DNA of 53,571 bases from Candidatus Kapaibacterium sp. (lineage in GTDB: Bacteria; Bacteroidota; Ignavibacteria; Kapaibacteriales; Kapaibacteriaceae): assembly GCA_030833725.1 (NCBI GenBank), contig JAURGP010000008.1:1-53571 (forward strand), written 5' to 3'. Positions within the stretch are counted from its first letter, which is position 1, and each line of letters opens with the position of its first letter. Shown here one piece after another: positions 35,096 to 43,138 of this stretch. The position numbers and the translations under genes were made by a program. The notes below the pieces were generated by a model. It had not been told where the DNA came from, searched no databases, and saw only the letters and a program-made list of their open reading frames with translations.

Positions 35096-36299
35096 GCGGA
35101 TTCTGGCGCTCACGTCCGTTCCACACTTCAAAGTGCAGCAGCTCGCCGTCGATGTTCTCACCCGTTGTTCCGAGCACGGAGCCTTGCTGGACGGTACTAC
35201 CGGAAGCGACACTCACCGAGGCAAGATTGGCATACACGGTGCGTACACCATTGCCGTGATCGATGATCACCAGTGAGTTGAATCCAGGGAGCCACTGAAC
35301 GCTCGACACCGTACCGGGAGCAACCGATTGTACCGCTGACCCCGTCTTGGTCTTAATGTCAACGCCAGGATTATCCAGCGTGGTACCCGTCTCCGGATTC
35401 TTGTAGGAGCCGTAGCCATTGAGGATCGATCGCGACGCCGTTGGCCACGGAAGGGACTTTCGGGGGAATCCCTTGCCACTACCGCCAGAACCAGCTGTTG
35501 CCGCTGATGGGCCGCGTGCCGAGCCGGACGACTTCGTGGTTGCCTTGTTCTTTGCAGCTCGGCGTGCCTCTTCCTTTCGCCGCGCCTCGGCAACCAGTCG
35601 CTCAATGGTGGACCGGAGGCGGGCGACGCTGCGCTGCTTGGCACTGAGTTGTTTCCGTAGGGCGGAGGAGTTCGATCGAAGGGTCTTGAGCTCCGCTGCA
35701 TTCCGTGCGATCGCCGATTGCAGGATGCGCTGCTGCCGACTTTGCGTTTGGAGTACCGACTCCTGTGTACTGGTGTAGAGCGAGAGCACACTCTCGGCTG
35801 CAGCGAGGCTGTCCTGCAATCGGCTCATGCGCGCTCGGTAGACTCCGAGCGCACGGGTGAGCGACTGGAACACCGCCTCCTTGGCAAGATCTGACTGCGG
35901 CACACCGCGTCGTCGTGCAACGTACCGTAGCATACTCTTGGACGTCTGTTGGTAGGCTTGTTCAGCCTGAGCCAAGGCCCCCTGCGTATTCTGGATCTGT
36001 GTTCGCACCGCCGACGCCGAATCACGCAACCGAGCCAGTGTGTCCTCCAGTGCCGTGATGAAACGGGATACCTGGTGCTGTTGGCGCTGATAACTCGACA
36101 TTGAGGATCGCCGCTTCGCCTCGTCCCGTGCCAGGCGGTCCAGCTGCTGTTGGGTCTCCTTGATCGAGTTTCGGAGCTGATCAAGTTCCTTCTTTTTCGC
36201 ATTCACCGACTGCGCCAGCACGGTTCCCGTCCCACTCACAGCGATCATCAGCAGGAGACTGCAAGCCAGGGTGCGCAAGAATGGTCGGACCGCAACCAT
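35079..36299 (-). CDS. EnvC-like amidase activator with degenerate LytM domain
   Basis: EnvC-type proteins switch on cell-wall amidases at the septum. The 406-residue protein has a signal peptide ending about VLAQS. Two long coiled-coil segments follow (about residues 30-125 and 155-250), then a Lys/Arg/Ser linker and a C-terminal M23/LytM domain. The first zinc ligand position reads NPGVDI with Asn for His, and the later helical His is also changed (YANLASVS). Only the final LHFEVW keeps its His. It is therefore probably non-catalytic, like E. coli EnvC. It starts one base inside the murA stop (TGATG), so expression is coupled to murA. An FtsX-like protein that could signal to it is encoded at 28.1 kb. 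Confidence 0.88.
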   Translation of the reverse strand: MVAVRPFLRTLACSLLLMIAVSGTGTVLAQSVNAKKKELDQLRNSIKETQQQLDRLARDEAKRRSSMSSYQRQQHQVSRFITALEDTLARLRDSASAVRTQIQNTQGALAQAEQAYQQTSKSMLRYVARRRGVPQSDLAKEAVFQSLTRALGVYRARMSRLQDSLAAAESVLSLYTSTQESVLQTQSRQQRILQSAIARNAAELKTLRSNSSALRKQLSAKQRSVARLRSTIERLVAEARRKEEARRAAKNKATTKSSGSARGPSAATAGSGGSGKGFPRKSLPWPTASRSILNGYGSYKNPETGTTLDNPGVDIKTKTGSAVQSVAPGTVSSVQWLPGFNSLVIIDHGNGVRTVYANLASVSVASGSTVQQGSVLGTTGENIDGELLHFEVWNGRERQNPLTYLR

Positions 36300-37573
36300 C
36301 AGTACTCGTCGGTGGGCACGCGTTGAATCACGGCACCGAGTTCGCGGAGCCGTTGTTCGATGTTCTCGTAGCCACGATCGATGTGGTACACCCGCAGAAC
36401 GTCGGTGTGGCCCTCGGCCATCATACCGGCAATCACCAGGCTGGCACTAGCGCGAAGGTCGCTGGACATCACCGTTGCCCCAGAGAGCTTCGAACCGCCG
36501 TTCACTGTGCAGGAGCCTTCGTCGGTGGTGATGTCGGCTCCCAACCGCTGCAGCTCTGACACGTAGCCAAAGCGCGTAGGATAGATGTGATCTCGGATCC
36601 GCGCAGCTCCCGTAGAGGCTAGCATGTAGGCTGCCCATTGGGCCTGCGCATCGGTTGGATAGCCCGGGTAGGGGGCTGTGGTAATGTCGACGGGTTTCGG
36701 AGCCCCTTCCATCGTGAGGCGAATCGTCTCGCCGTTGATATCCAGTTCGGCGCCAGAATCCTCTAGGGCCTGAATCACGGCCGTCAGGTGATACGGATTT
36801 ACGTTTCGCAGGGTAACGTCGCCCTTGGTGGCCGCTGCGGCAATCAGGTACGTTGCTGCTTCGATCCGGTCGGGAATGGTGTCGACGTCCGTAGCGTGCA
36901 GGGCGTCTACACCCTGGACCGTGAGGGTGGTGGTGCCGATGCCATCGATAACGGCACCCATGCTTACGAGCATGCGAGCAAGGTTCGTGATCTCCGGTTC
37001 CAGTGCAGCATTCGTCAGCACGGTTTCACCCTCGGCCAACGTGGCAGCCATCAGCACATTCACGGTTGCTCCAACACTGGAGACATCAAAATGAATGTGA
37101 TTGCCCTGCAGACGATTCGTGCTGGAAGTTGTCTTGGCTACGATGTAGCCGCTTTCAACTTCGATCGACGCGCCCAATCGCTCCATGCCCTTCAGGTGCA
37201 GGTCTACCGGGCGGGGTCCAAAGTTGCAGCCACCTGGCAACGACACCCGGGCTTCCCCAAACCGAGCCAGGAGTGGGCCCAGCACATAGATCGACGCCCG
37301 CATCTTCTTGACATGCTCGTAGGGGGCTTCGGTACTGGTGACGTTAGTGGAATCCAGGAACAGCGTGTTCTGATTCAGCTCGGCATGTACGCCCAGCGAA
37401 CCCAACAGCCGGCTGAAGGTCCACACATCGCGGTTGTTCGGCGTGTTGCGCAGGTGAAACACACCCGGTGCCAGCAGGCAGGTTGGCATCAGGGCAAGCG
37501 TGGCGTTTTTGGCGCCGGAGATCGCAACGGTTCCCTGTAACCGTCGGCCCCCTTCGATGATGAACTTATCCAT
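36299..37573 (-). CDS. murA: UDP-N-acetylglucosamine 1-carboxyvinyltransferase
   Basis: First committed step of peptidoglycan synthesis, adding enolpyruvate from PEP to UDP-GlcNAc. The 424-residue protein shows the MurA repeats and the active-site Cys (Cys116) in PGGCNFGPRPVDLHLKG, so it should be fosfomycin sensitive. Substrate-site Lys and Asn lie in ISGAKNATLAL, and the loop GYPTDAQAQWAAYM is present. ATG 37573 is preceded 6 bases away by TATCTTTG, suggesting an almost leaderless mRNA. It is transcribed away from the thiamine riboswitch, whose own promoter box lies within 10 bases. Confidence 0.97.
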   Translation of the reverse strand: MDKFIIEGGRRLQGTVAISGAKNATLALMPTCLLAPGVFHLRNTPNNRDVWTFSRLLGSLGVHAELNQNTLFLDSTNVTSTEAPYEHVKKMRASIYVLGPLLARFGEARVSLPGGCNFGPRPVDLHLKGMERLGASIEVESGYIVAKTTSSTNRLQGNHIHFDVSSVGATVNVLMAATLAEGETVLTNAALEPEITNLARMLVSMGAVIDGIGTTTLTVQGVDALHATDVDTIPDRIEAATYLIAAAATKGDVTLRNVNPYHLTAVIQALEDSGAELDINGETIRLTMEGAPKPVDITTAPYPGYPTDAQAQWAAYMLASTGAARIRDHIYPTRFGYVSELQRLGADITTDEGSCTVNGGSKLSGATVMSSDLRASASLVIAGMMAEGHTDVLRVYHIDRGYENIEQRLRELGAVIQRVPTDEY

Positions 37574-37579
37574 TGGCTA

Positions 37580-37587
37580 CAAAGATA
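37580..37587 (-). promoter_or_regulatory. Candidate -7 box of murA
   Basis: TATCTTTG on the minus strand ends 6 bases before the murA ATG. It is an exact TAnnTTTG match placed where initiation would fall at or next to the start codon. Confidence 0.6.
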
Positions 37588-37594
37588 GCCGTCG

Positions 37595-37602
37595 TAAGTT
37601 CG
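37595..37602 (+). promoter_or_regulatory. Candidate -7 box of the riboswitch-TonB receptor transcript
   Basis: TAAGTTCG (seven of eight bases match TAnnTTTG) ends 6 bases before the 5' arm of the TPP aptamer at 37609. It is divergent from the murA box 8 bases away. Confidence 0.4.
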
Positions 37603-37608
37603 TGAACT

Positions 37609-37688
37609 CCGTTAGAGGTGCCACAATTGATGTGGCTGAGATTATACTCTTGGAACCTGATCCGGGTTATACCGGCGTAGGAAAACGG
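37609..37688 (+). promoter_or_regulatory. TPP riboswitch (THI element)
   Basis: The thiamine pyrophosphate aptamer is recognisable by its conserved blocks: AGAGGTGCC, GTGGCTGAGAT, GGAACCTGATCCGG, and GGCGTAGGAAA. The closing stem CCGTT (37609-37613) pairs with AACGG (37684-37688). It lies 57 bases before the TonB receptor ATG. No strong intrinsic terminator follows, so control is probably at translation, with the GGAG at 37734-37737 as a possible target. Binding of TPP would lower receptor expression. Confidence 0.9.
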
Positions 37689-37745
37689 TCCAACACCCTC
37701 TTAGCGGACGTATGCTCATGTTTCACCTAAACAGGAGTGCGTCCC

Positions 37746-39848
37746 ATGCACTATCTCACCGTTCTTCAAAGCAGTGCACTGTCTCGTGCACTAACACTTG
37801 CGCTGACACACGTTGCACTCAGCACCGCAATGGCGCAGACGGACACGTCGGTTGTTCGCGCGATTGATGTCCAGCCCGTTGTCGTCGCCACATCACGTGC
37901 TGCCGAAGCCGATCCGGTAACGGCAACCACGATCGACTCCGCCCAGTTGCGAGCGGTTGTGGTTGGTCAGGATCTACCGTTTGTGCTGCAGTCGGCAAGC
38001 CCAAGTCTGTTGGCCTATTCCGAGTCGGGAACAAACTTCTCGAACTATGGCACCTTCCGCCTGCGCGGCATCGATCAGACTCGGGTCAACGTGACGTTCA
38101 ATGGAGCACCACTGAACGACATGATCGATCAAGGAGTGTTCTTCTCCAACCTGACCGATCTTGCCAATGGTACCGCGTCGGTCCAGGTCCAACGTGGCGT
38201 TGGTGTTGCCCAAAACGGTACGGCATCGTTCGCCGGATCCGTGAATCTGCAAACGGCCTCGCTAGCATCGGCTGCTCCCGGTGGGCGACTCCAGCTTTCG
38301 GCTGGATCCTTCGGTCTGCTTCGCGGTAGTGTCGAAGCCACGACGGGCCTCACGGACCAGAACATCTCCGTGATGGCAAAGCTGACGTCCTTCCGCACGG
38401 ATGGTTATCGCAACTACACGGGAACACGGTCATTTTCTGGACAGGTAGGCGCGGCCTGGTTCGGTGCACAGGATGTTATGCGGCTGAACGTGCTTGCGGG
38501 ACGCACCGATAACCAGCTGGGCTACATCCCCGTGCCCAAGCCCCTTGCCGATCTCGATCCGCGCACGAACGTAAACGACTCAACCGACTACGATGACTTT
38601 GGCCAAGCGCTGATCCAACTGGACTGGAGTCGGCAGCTGTCGCCAACAGCCGCTCTGGGAGTCATGACGTACTACGGGACGGCGGGAGGGGACTTCTTCA
38701 CGGGGTTCCGGGATGAGAACAACACCCTAACGCAGATCAACTACCCCTTGGAGAACCGGCATCTTGGAGCGATGGCATCGGTACAGGTCGCTGAAGTAGC
38801 CCCTGGGCTGGACCTGTCTGTCGGGGCCCATGGCTATCGGTTCTGGCGCCGGAACTGGGAAGCAGTGAGTCCCGACATGGGGAGTCCGTACTACGATGAT
38901 CGCACCGTCAAGGACGAGCTTAGTGGTGTTGCCAAGGTCACGTATCGTCGCGGTGCAGTAGAACTCCTCGGCAACGTGCAGGTGCGATCTGTCTCGATGA
39001 CCTTCTCCCCGGATGCTGCCATGGCTGCCGCGCTGCCAGTCCACTCGTGGCTGTTCGTTAATCCCTTCGTAGGCATTACGTATCACCTGTCGGACGAGCA
39101 GAGCCTGTACGGCAGCGTTGGTCGTACCGGTCGTGAGCCCACGCGATTCGATCTGCTGGGTGGTACCACGATCAACGAGGCGAACATCTTCGTCCTGCAA
39201 ACTCCGAATACTGTCCGACCAGAATATGTTGTCGATATGGAGCTGGGATATCGACTTCATACTGACGAGATTGATCTGGACGTGAATGGATTCATGATGC
39301 AGTTCACCGATGAGATTGCACCCATTGGCCGCTACATTGATCAGTGGTTTGTGCAGCTCCGGGAAAATGTATCGCGTAGCTCGCGGTGGGGTGCGGAGTT
39401 CCAGGCCACGTGGCGTCCTGCGCACAACCTGAGCGTGCACGGCACGGCCACATGGATGCAGACGAACATCGAAGCCTACACACCAGCTGATCTTGGCGTG
39501 ACGTACGCTGATGTCGAGGCCGTACTCTCACCACGGGTGTTGGGATCGCTCTGGGTGGAGTACCAGCCGGTGGATCTGCTGGGTGTACGTGCCGCCATAC
39601 GGCACGCTGGTAAGAGCTGGCTGGATCTTGCCAACACGCCGTCGCTGACGCTGGACGGCTTTACCGTTGTGGACCTTGCTGCTACCCTGCACGTGCAGCG
39701 TCATCGCCTGACGATTCAAGCGAACAACATCTTGAGCGAAGCATATGCAGTGAATGGCGCGGTAACCACCTTCAATACCGCAACGGTGCCTGCACTGTTC
39801 ATGCAGGCACCGTTGAATGTTGTGGTGATGCTGGAGGTATCGCTGTAG
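37746..39848 (+). CDS. TonB-dependent receptor, probably for thiamine or a precursor
   Basis: Outer-membrane active transporter of 700 residues. The signal peptide ends about TAMAQT. The plug domain has DLPFVLQSASPSLL, the conserved FRLRGIDQTRVNVTFNGAP, and FFSNLTDLANGTASVQVQRG. A beta-barrel follows, with EPTRFDLLGGT and a terminal segment LFMQAPLNVVVMLEVSL ending in a barrel-type strand. The ATG at 37746 is chosen because GGAG lies 8 bases before it; a GTG at 37737 is the alternative. The TPP riboswitch directly upstream implies uptake of thiamine, its phosphates or a pyrimidine/thiazole precursor. No thiamine biosynthesis gene lies nearby. Confidence 0.93.
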   Translation: MHYLTVLQSSALSRALTLALTHVALSTAMAQTDTSVVRAIDVQPVVVATSRAAEADPVTATTIDSAQLRAVVVGQDLPFVLQSASPSLLAYSESGTNFSNYGTFRLRGIDQTRVNVTFNGAPLNDMIDQGVFFSNLTDLANGTASVQVQRGVGVAQNGTASFAGSVNLQTASLASAAPGGRLQLSAGSFGLLRGSVEATTGLTDQNISVMAKLTSFRTDGYRNYTGTRSFSGQVGAAWFGAQDVMRLNVLAGRTDNQLGYIPVPKPLADLDPRTNVNDSTDYDDFGQALIQLDWSRQLSPTAALGVMTYYGTAGGDFFTGFRDENNTLTQINYPLENRHLGAMASVQVAEVAPGLDLSVGAHGYRFWRRNWEAVSPDMGSPYYDDRTVKDELSGVAKVTYRRGAVELLGNVQVRSVSMTFSPDAAMAAALPVHSWLFVNPFVGITYHLSDEQSLYGSVGRTGREPTRFDLLGGTTINEANIFVLQTPNTVRPEYVVDMELGYRLHTDEIDLDVNGFMMQFTDEIAPIGRYIDQWFVQLRENVSRSSRWGAEFQATWRPAHNLSVHGTATWMQTNIEAYTPADLGVTYADVEAVLSPRVLGSLWVEYQPVDLLGVRAAIRHAGKSWLDLANTPSLTLDGFTVVDLAATLHVQRHRLTIQANNILSEAYAVNGAVTTFNTATVPALFMQAPLNVVVMLEVSL

Positions 39849-39849
39849 C

Positions 39850-39869
39850 GGACTACTGGACGTTAGTCC
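39850..39869. terminator. Small hairpin between TonB receptor and nuoC
   Basis: GGACTA and TAGTCC form a 6-bp stem around CTGGACGT, spanning the gap between the convergent stop codons and part of the nuoC end. Only a short T-run follows on the plus strand, so function is tentative. Confidence 0.3.
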
Positions 39870-40384
39870 TTTGGCGGCAAGGGGAGCGAGCCTGGAATGC
39901 CCATCAGCGGGAAGTCCTTCCGCAGGGGGTATAAGGGCTCGCCCTGCTCGTCCATGAAGTCCTCCGGCATGTAGAACCGACGCAGATCCGGATGGCCGTC
40001 AAAGATGATGCCGTACATGTCGAAGGTTTCGCGCTCATACCAGTTCGCCGATTCCCACACACCTACGGCCGTGGGTACGTGCGGACGATCCTCCCGCACA
40101 GGAACCTTCACGCGCAGTCGGGCGCCATGCTGCAACGAGGATAGCAGGTATACCACGTGGAAGCGCTCAGCTGGCGTAGGTGCCGCGCCCGAAGCCCAGT
40201 CGATGGCAGTGATGTCTACCAACATCGCAAACTGCGTGTCGGGATGATCGCGCAGCTCGGTCAGAACGTCGATCAGGTGTTCCGTAGGAACAACAATGCT
40301 GAAGTCGCCGTGATGTTCTATCGACGTTACCGATGGTGTGACGGCGGTAGCCACGTCCAGGATGCGTGAGGTTGTGATTGCCAT
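39863..40384 (-). CDS. nuoC: NADH-quinone oxidoreductase subunit C
   Basis: Peripheral-arm subunit of respiratory complex I. The 173-residue protein has the NuoC core: AMLVDITAIDW, FHVVYLLSS, PVREDRPHVPTAVGVW, ANWYERETFDMYGIIFDGHP and PLRKDFPL. It is a stand-alone NuoC, not fused to NuoD. No other nuo gene lies in the window, and its neighbours are a fatty acid hydroxylase-like gene (15 bases upstream, same strand) and a convergent TonB receptor. In most genomes nuoC lies between nuoB and nuoD, so the operon is either split or this is an extra copy. Confidence 0.94.
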   Translation of the reverse strand: MAITTSRILDVATAVTPSVTSIEHHGDFSIVVPTEHLIDVLTELRDHPDTQFAMLVDITAIDWASGAAPTPAERFHVVYLLSSLQHGARLRVKVPVREDRPHVPTAVGVWESANWYERETFDMYGIIFDGHPDLRRFYMPEDFMDEQGEPLYPLRKDFPLMGIPGSLPLPPKD

Positions 40385-40399
40385 GGGTGTCCTTACTGC

Positions 40400-41062
40400 T
40401 TACAATGCCGAGGTATGTTTCGAAGATGTCTGTGGTGACCGGCGACGCCGTGCCCATTCCGGCACCGTATTGAACACATAGTCCCACATCGGATTGCTAA
40501 CGCCAAAGGCCGTGTCGGGATCTACGAAATGATGCTTCATGTGATACTGTTTGATGAAGTTCCAGGTACGGCTCTTCATCTGCCAGTGGTGAGTGGCATA
40601 GTGAATGGAGTCGTACGCAACGTATCCCGCCACAAAGCCGGCAAAGAAGGGATAGTGGTAGGGGGCCATCAGCAGCTCGAACACACCGTAGAAGGCAAGT
40701 GAGAGTGGCACACTCACCAGGAGCGGCATCACCAGTCGCGTGGAGTCACGCGGAAAGTCGTGATGAATGCCGTGTACTAGGAAGTGCACCTTCTTACCAA
40801 GCTCTGTCGTGGGGTGAATGTGAAAGGCCCAGCGATGGATGGTATACTCGGTAAACGTCCAGAACACGACGCCGGCCACGAAGATGGCTGCGAGTGCACC
40901 AAGGCTGATGTCCCCAAAACCCATCCAGAGCGACCACACCACAACTGGCATAAATACTACAACTGGAGTTGCTGGATGGATATGCGAGAAGTATTCAAGA
41001 ACGGGGTTCTTGAACAGGGGAATGGTCTCGTCCTTGTTCGATACGAAGAGTCGTTGTTCCAT
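40400..41062 (-). CDS. Fatty acid 2-hydroxylase-like membrane protein
   Basis: Di-iron membrane hydroxylase of the sterol desaturase/FA hydroxylase superfamily, closest in motif layout to fatty acid 2-hydroxylases (Scs7/FA2H). The 220-residue protein has four hydrophobic segments. The histidine boxes are HRWAFH, HGIHHDFPRDSTRL, HYATHH and HMKHHF. A 2-hydroxylated sphingolipid or lipid A acyl product is plausible in Bacteroidota, but the substrate is inferred. It starts 28 bases downstream of a TAGCTTTG box in the short gap after the SET gene, and nuoC follows after 15 bases. Confidence 0.85.
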   Translation of the reverse strand: MEQRLFVSNKDETIPLFKNPVLEYFSHIHPATPVVVFMPVVVWSLWMGFGDISLGALAAIFVAGVVFWTFTEYTIHRWAFHIHPTTELGKKVHFLVHGIHHDFPRDSTRLVMPLLVSVPLSLAFYGVFELLMAPYHYPFFAGFVAGYVAYDSIHYATHHWQMKSRTWNFIKQYHMKHHFVDPDTAFGVSNPMWDYVFNTVPEWARRRRSPQTSSKHTSAL

Positions 41063-41088
41063 AGGAACGATGCACGTGAGATGGACTA

Positions 41089-41096
41089 CAAAGCTA
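41089..41096 (-). promoter_or_regulatory. Candidate -7 box of the fatty acid hydroxylase and nuoC
   Basis: TAGCTTTG on the minus strand, an exact TAnnTTTG match, lies in the 40-base gap after the SET gene. It predicts a leader of about 20 bases. Confidence 0.55.
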
Positions 41097-41102
41097 CCAA
41101 AT

Positions 41103-41603
41103 TCACTCCAAGCCTAGTGCCTGGTGCATCTCTGTGCCGTAGTCGGTGTAGATCTCCTCGCCGGGCTTGATGGTGCGCAAGGCTACGATCCATACCTCAC
41201 GGTCGTCGGACTCATACTGAGCATTGGGTTTCTTACCAGATCCATGGTAGTCGCAGGCATACCGAGCAACGCCGGATGTGGTGGCCGCAGCATCGATGAC
41301 GGTGGTATCGTTCAGCGTAATTCCGTAGGCTCCCAGCGAATCGGTGCCATATCGCTTGTCGAAGGCCGCTACGCTGATGTGTTCGCCCGTGTACTGCACA
41401 ATGTTCTCACCCTTGTGAAACGTCGTCTCGGCGAAGAGCCCCTTACCGGCCCCTGGTATCAGACTCTTACGGACGCTCACACCAAGGACCTGCTTCGTAT
41501 GCGGACCACAATAGGGGTGTGTCACAGTCGTGTGCCGCGTGCATCGTCCGCGGGAACCTACGTAGGCACACTGTGCGGTAACGGGGATCGAGTGCGAGCT
41601 CAT
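41103..41603 (-). CDS. SET-domain protein with N-terminal Cys/His cluster
   Basis: SET domains methylate lysine side chains; bacterial ones are rare and little studied. The protein is about 166 residues from ATG 41603, which overlaps the STAS gene stop (ATGA). An N-terminal region has CAYVGSRGRCTRH and YCGPH, spaced like a small zinc knuckle. The SET core follows, with IPGAGKGLFAETTFHKGE and YTGEHI. It ends IKPGEEIYTDYG, containing the catalytic-type Tyr. The usual NHSCxPN knot motif is instead ARYACDYHGSGKKPNAQYE, with Asn-Ala retained. The post-SET Cys tail is absent. Its substrate could be a protein of the neighbouring STAS gene or elsewhere, but nothing shows which. Confidence 0.78.
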   Translation of the reverse strand: MSSHSIPVTAQCAYVGSRGRCTRHTTVTHPYCGPHTKQVLGVSVRKSLIPGAGKGLFAETTFHKGENIVQYTGEHISVAAFDKRYGTDSLGAYGITLNDTTVIDAAATTSGVARYACDYHGSGKKPNAQYESDDREVWIVALRTIKPGEEIYTDYGTEMHQALGLE

Positions 41604-41941
41604 GATTGCAGCCACGTGATCGCGTCGTGAACACTCGGCTGGAACTCGAAGAGGTATTCAATCTGGGAAATGCGGAAGAGGTTCCGTACAGATTCCTGAA
41701 CGCCCGTCAGCACCACAAAGCCCTCGTGCTCCTTCATCTGGCGGTGCGCCAACAGCAGCGAGCTAAGTCCCTGAGAGTCGCACATATGAACCATCGTCAG
41801 GTCGATCACCAGGGCCTTGACACTTGGCTGGCAGAGGATCAGCAATTCGCTCTTGACCTCTGGGGCGTTCGATGAATCAAGGATTGGTTCCTTGACAGTA
41901 AAGATCACGAGTTCGTCATCTTGCTCAACGGAGAAGCGCAT
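41600..41941 (-). CDS. STAS-domain protein (anti-sigma factor antagonist-like)
   Basis: Single STAS domain of 113 residues, as in SpoIIAA/RsbV, which are switched by phosphorylation of a conserved Ser. The start at 41941 (MRFSVEQDDELVIFTVKE) gives the normal N-terminus; an ATG at 42073 would add 44 unrelated residues. The phosphorylation loop reads DLTMVHMCDSQGLSSLL, with Ser of DSxG present. The C-terminus is NLFRISQIEYLFEFQPSV. No anti-sigma kinase or sigma factor is in the window. It overlaps the SET gene by 4 bases in a likely two-gene operon and is divergent from the GT9 gene. Confidence 0.88.
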   Translation of the reverse strand: MRFSVEQDDELVIFTVKEPILDSSNAPEVKSELLILCQPSVKALVIDLTMVHMCDSQGLSSLLLAHRQMKEHEGFVVLTGVQESVRNLFRISQIEYLFEFQPSVHDAITWLQS

Positions 41942-42012
41942 AGCGATTCCAGAATAAACGAGAAATATCACGTCGGGTGTGGTGAGACGCTCAAAGATCG
42001 CAATTTCGCAGA

Positions 42013-43086
42013 ATGGAATCCATCCTGCTGGTCCGCTTTTCATCATTAGGCGATGTGATTCTGACCACTCCACTGGTGCGTCAGCTTCAGCTCAGCTATC
42101 CGGATGCCGCGATCGACGTTGCTGTTGCAAGCAGGTTTGCCGGCGTTTACGAGTTTAATCCGCGTATCCGCAGGGTATGGGCCGTTGATCCGTCGCCTAC
42201 GGCCGACAACTTGGAAGCTGATGCTACACGGCTGTCGATGCACGAGAGCCTTCCGGGTAGAACGTACGACCTGATCGTGGATGCACAGAACAACCTGCGT
42301 TCGGCAGCCTTTGTGCGCGGACTCGGTACCACTGTTCGTCGTGCTCCGAAGTATCGACTGCAGAAGTTAGCCATGGTGTGGATGAAGCAGCGGCCAGCGG
42401 TGACGACCCACGTGGTGGAGCGGTACCGCCAACCCCTCCTGGACCTGCCACTGGTATTCGATACCGATGGTTTGGAAGTGTGGACGCCGACCGATCGTAG
42501 CAGTGGCGTCTATCTTCCACCTACACGTAGCATGCAGACGCGCAGTATCACCTCGCTTCGCGGCGCTACCATTGCTGTTGCTCCGGGAGCCCATCACGCA
42601 ACAAAACGCTGGCCCGCCGACAAGTTCGTTGCCGCCATCACGATACTGCAGGAGCAGGGGGCTGATGTGGTTCTGCTGGGCTCGGAGTTTGATCGGTCAA
42701 CCTGCGATGCCATAGCCCATCGTGTGATTCGACCCGTCCACCGTGCCGATGGAGCCCCGTCGCTCCAGGACACCATCACGGCGCTGGATGCAGCAGATGC
42801 ACTCCTTGTGAACGACTCAGGTGTGCTGCACCTGGGGGCAGCGCGCAGGATTCCAACCGTGGCAGTGTTTGGGTCGACGGTGCCGGAGTTGGGCTTTGGC
42901 CCATATGGTGTGCCCCATCGCATCGTTCAGCAAGATGTGGGGTGTCGGCCGTGCTCCCACATCGGGCGCAGTCGTTGTCCGAAAGGGCATTTCCAGTGCA
43001 TGGAGGGTATTGCTCCGATGGCGGTGGTAGACGCACTGGAAGGTTTGCTACAGGGGGATGGCAGCGGCACGCATTTTGCTTCGTGA
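42013..43086 (+). CDS. Glycosyltransferase family 9, heptosyltransferase-like
   Basis: GT9 enzymes add heptose or related sugars to the lipopolysaccharide core in the cytoplasm. The 357-residue protein starts MESILLVRFSSLGDVILTTP, the family signature, with TYDLIVDAQNNLRSAAFVR in the first domain. The second domain has VAPGAHHATKRWPADKF and the donor-site LVNDSGVLHLGAARRIPTVAVFGST. Cys-containing GCRPCSHIGRSRCPKG near the C-terminus is common in the family. It is the first plus gene after the STAS operon. The oxidoreductase gene begins 52 bases after its stop. Confidence 0.9.
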   Translation: MESILLVRFSSLGDVILTTPLVRQLQLSYPDAAIDVAVASRFAGVYEFNPRIRRVWAVDPSPTADNLEADATRLSMHESLPGRTYDLIVDAQNNLRSAAFVRGLGTTVRRAPKYRLQKLAMVWMKQRPAVTTHVVERYRQPLLDLPLVFDTDGLEVWTPTDRSSGVYLPPTRSMQTRSITSLRGATIAVAPGAHHATKRWPADKFVAAITILQEQGADVVLLGSEFDRSTCDAIAHRVIRPVHRADGAPSLQDTITALDAADALLVNDSGVLHLGAARRIPTVAVFGSTVPELGFGPYGVPHRIVQQDVGCRPCSHIGRSRCPKGHFQCMEGIAPMAVVDALEGLLQGDGSGTHFAS

Positions 43087-43138
43087 TCGTCACCCCACAC
43101 GGTCACTCTCTCGATCACACTCACGCTCGGACATCTCC

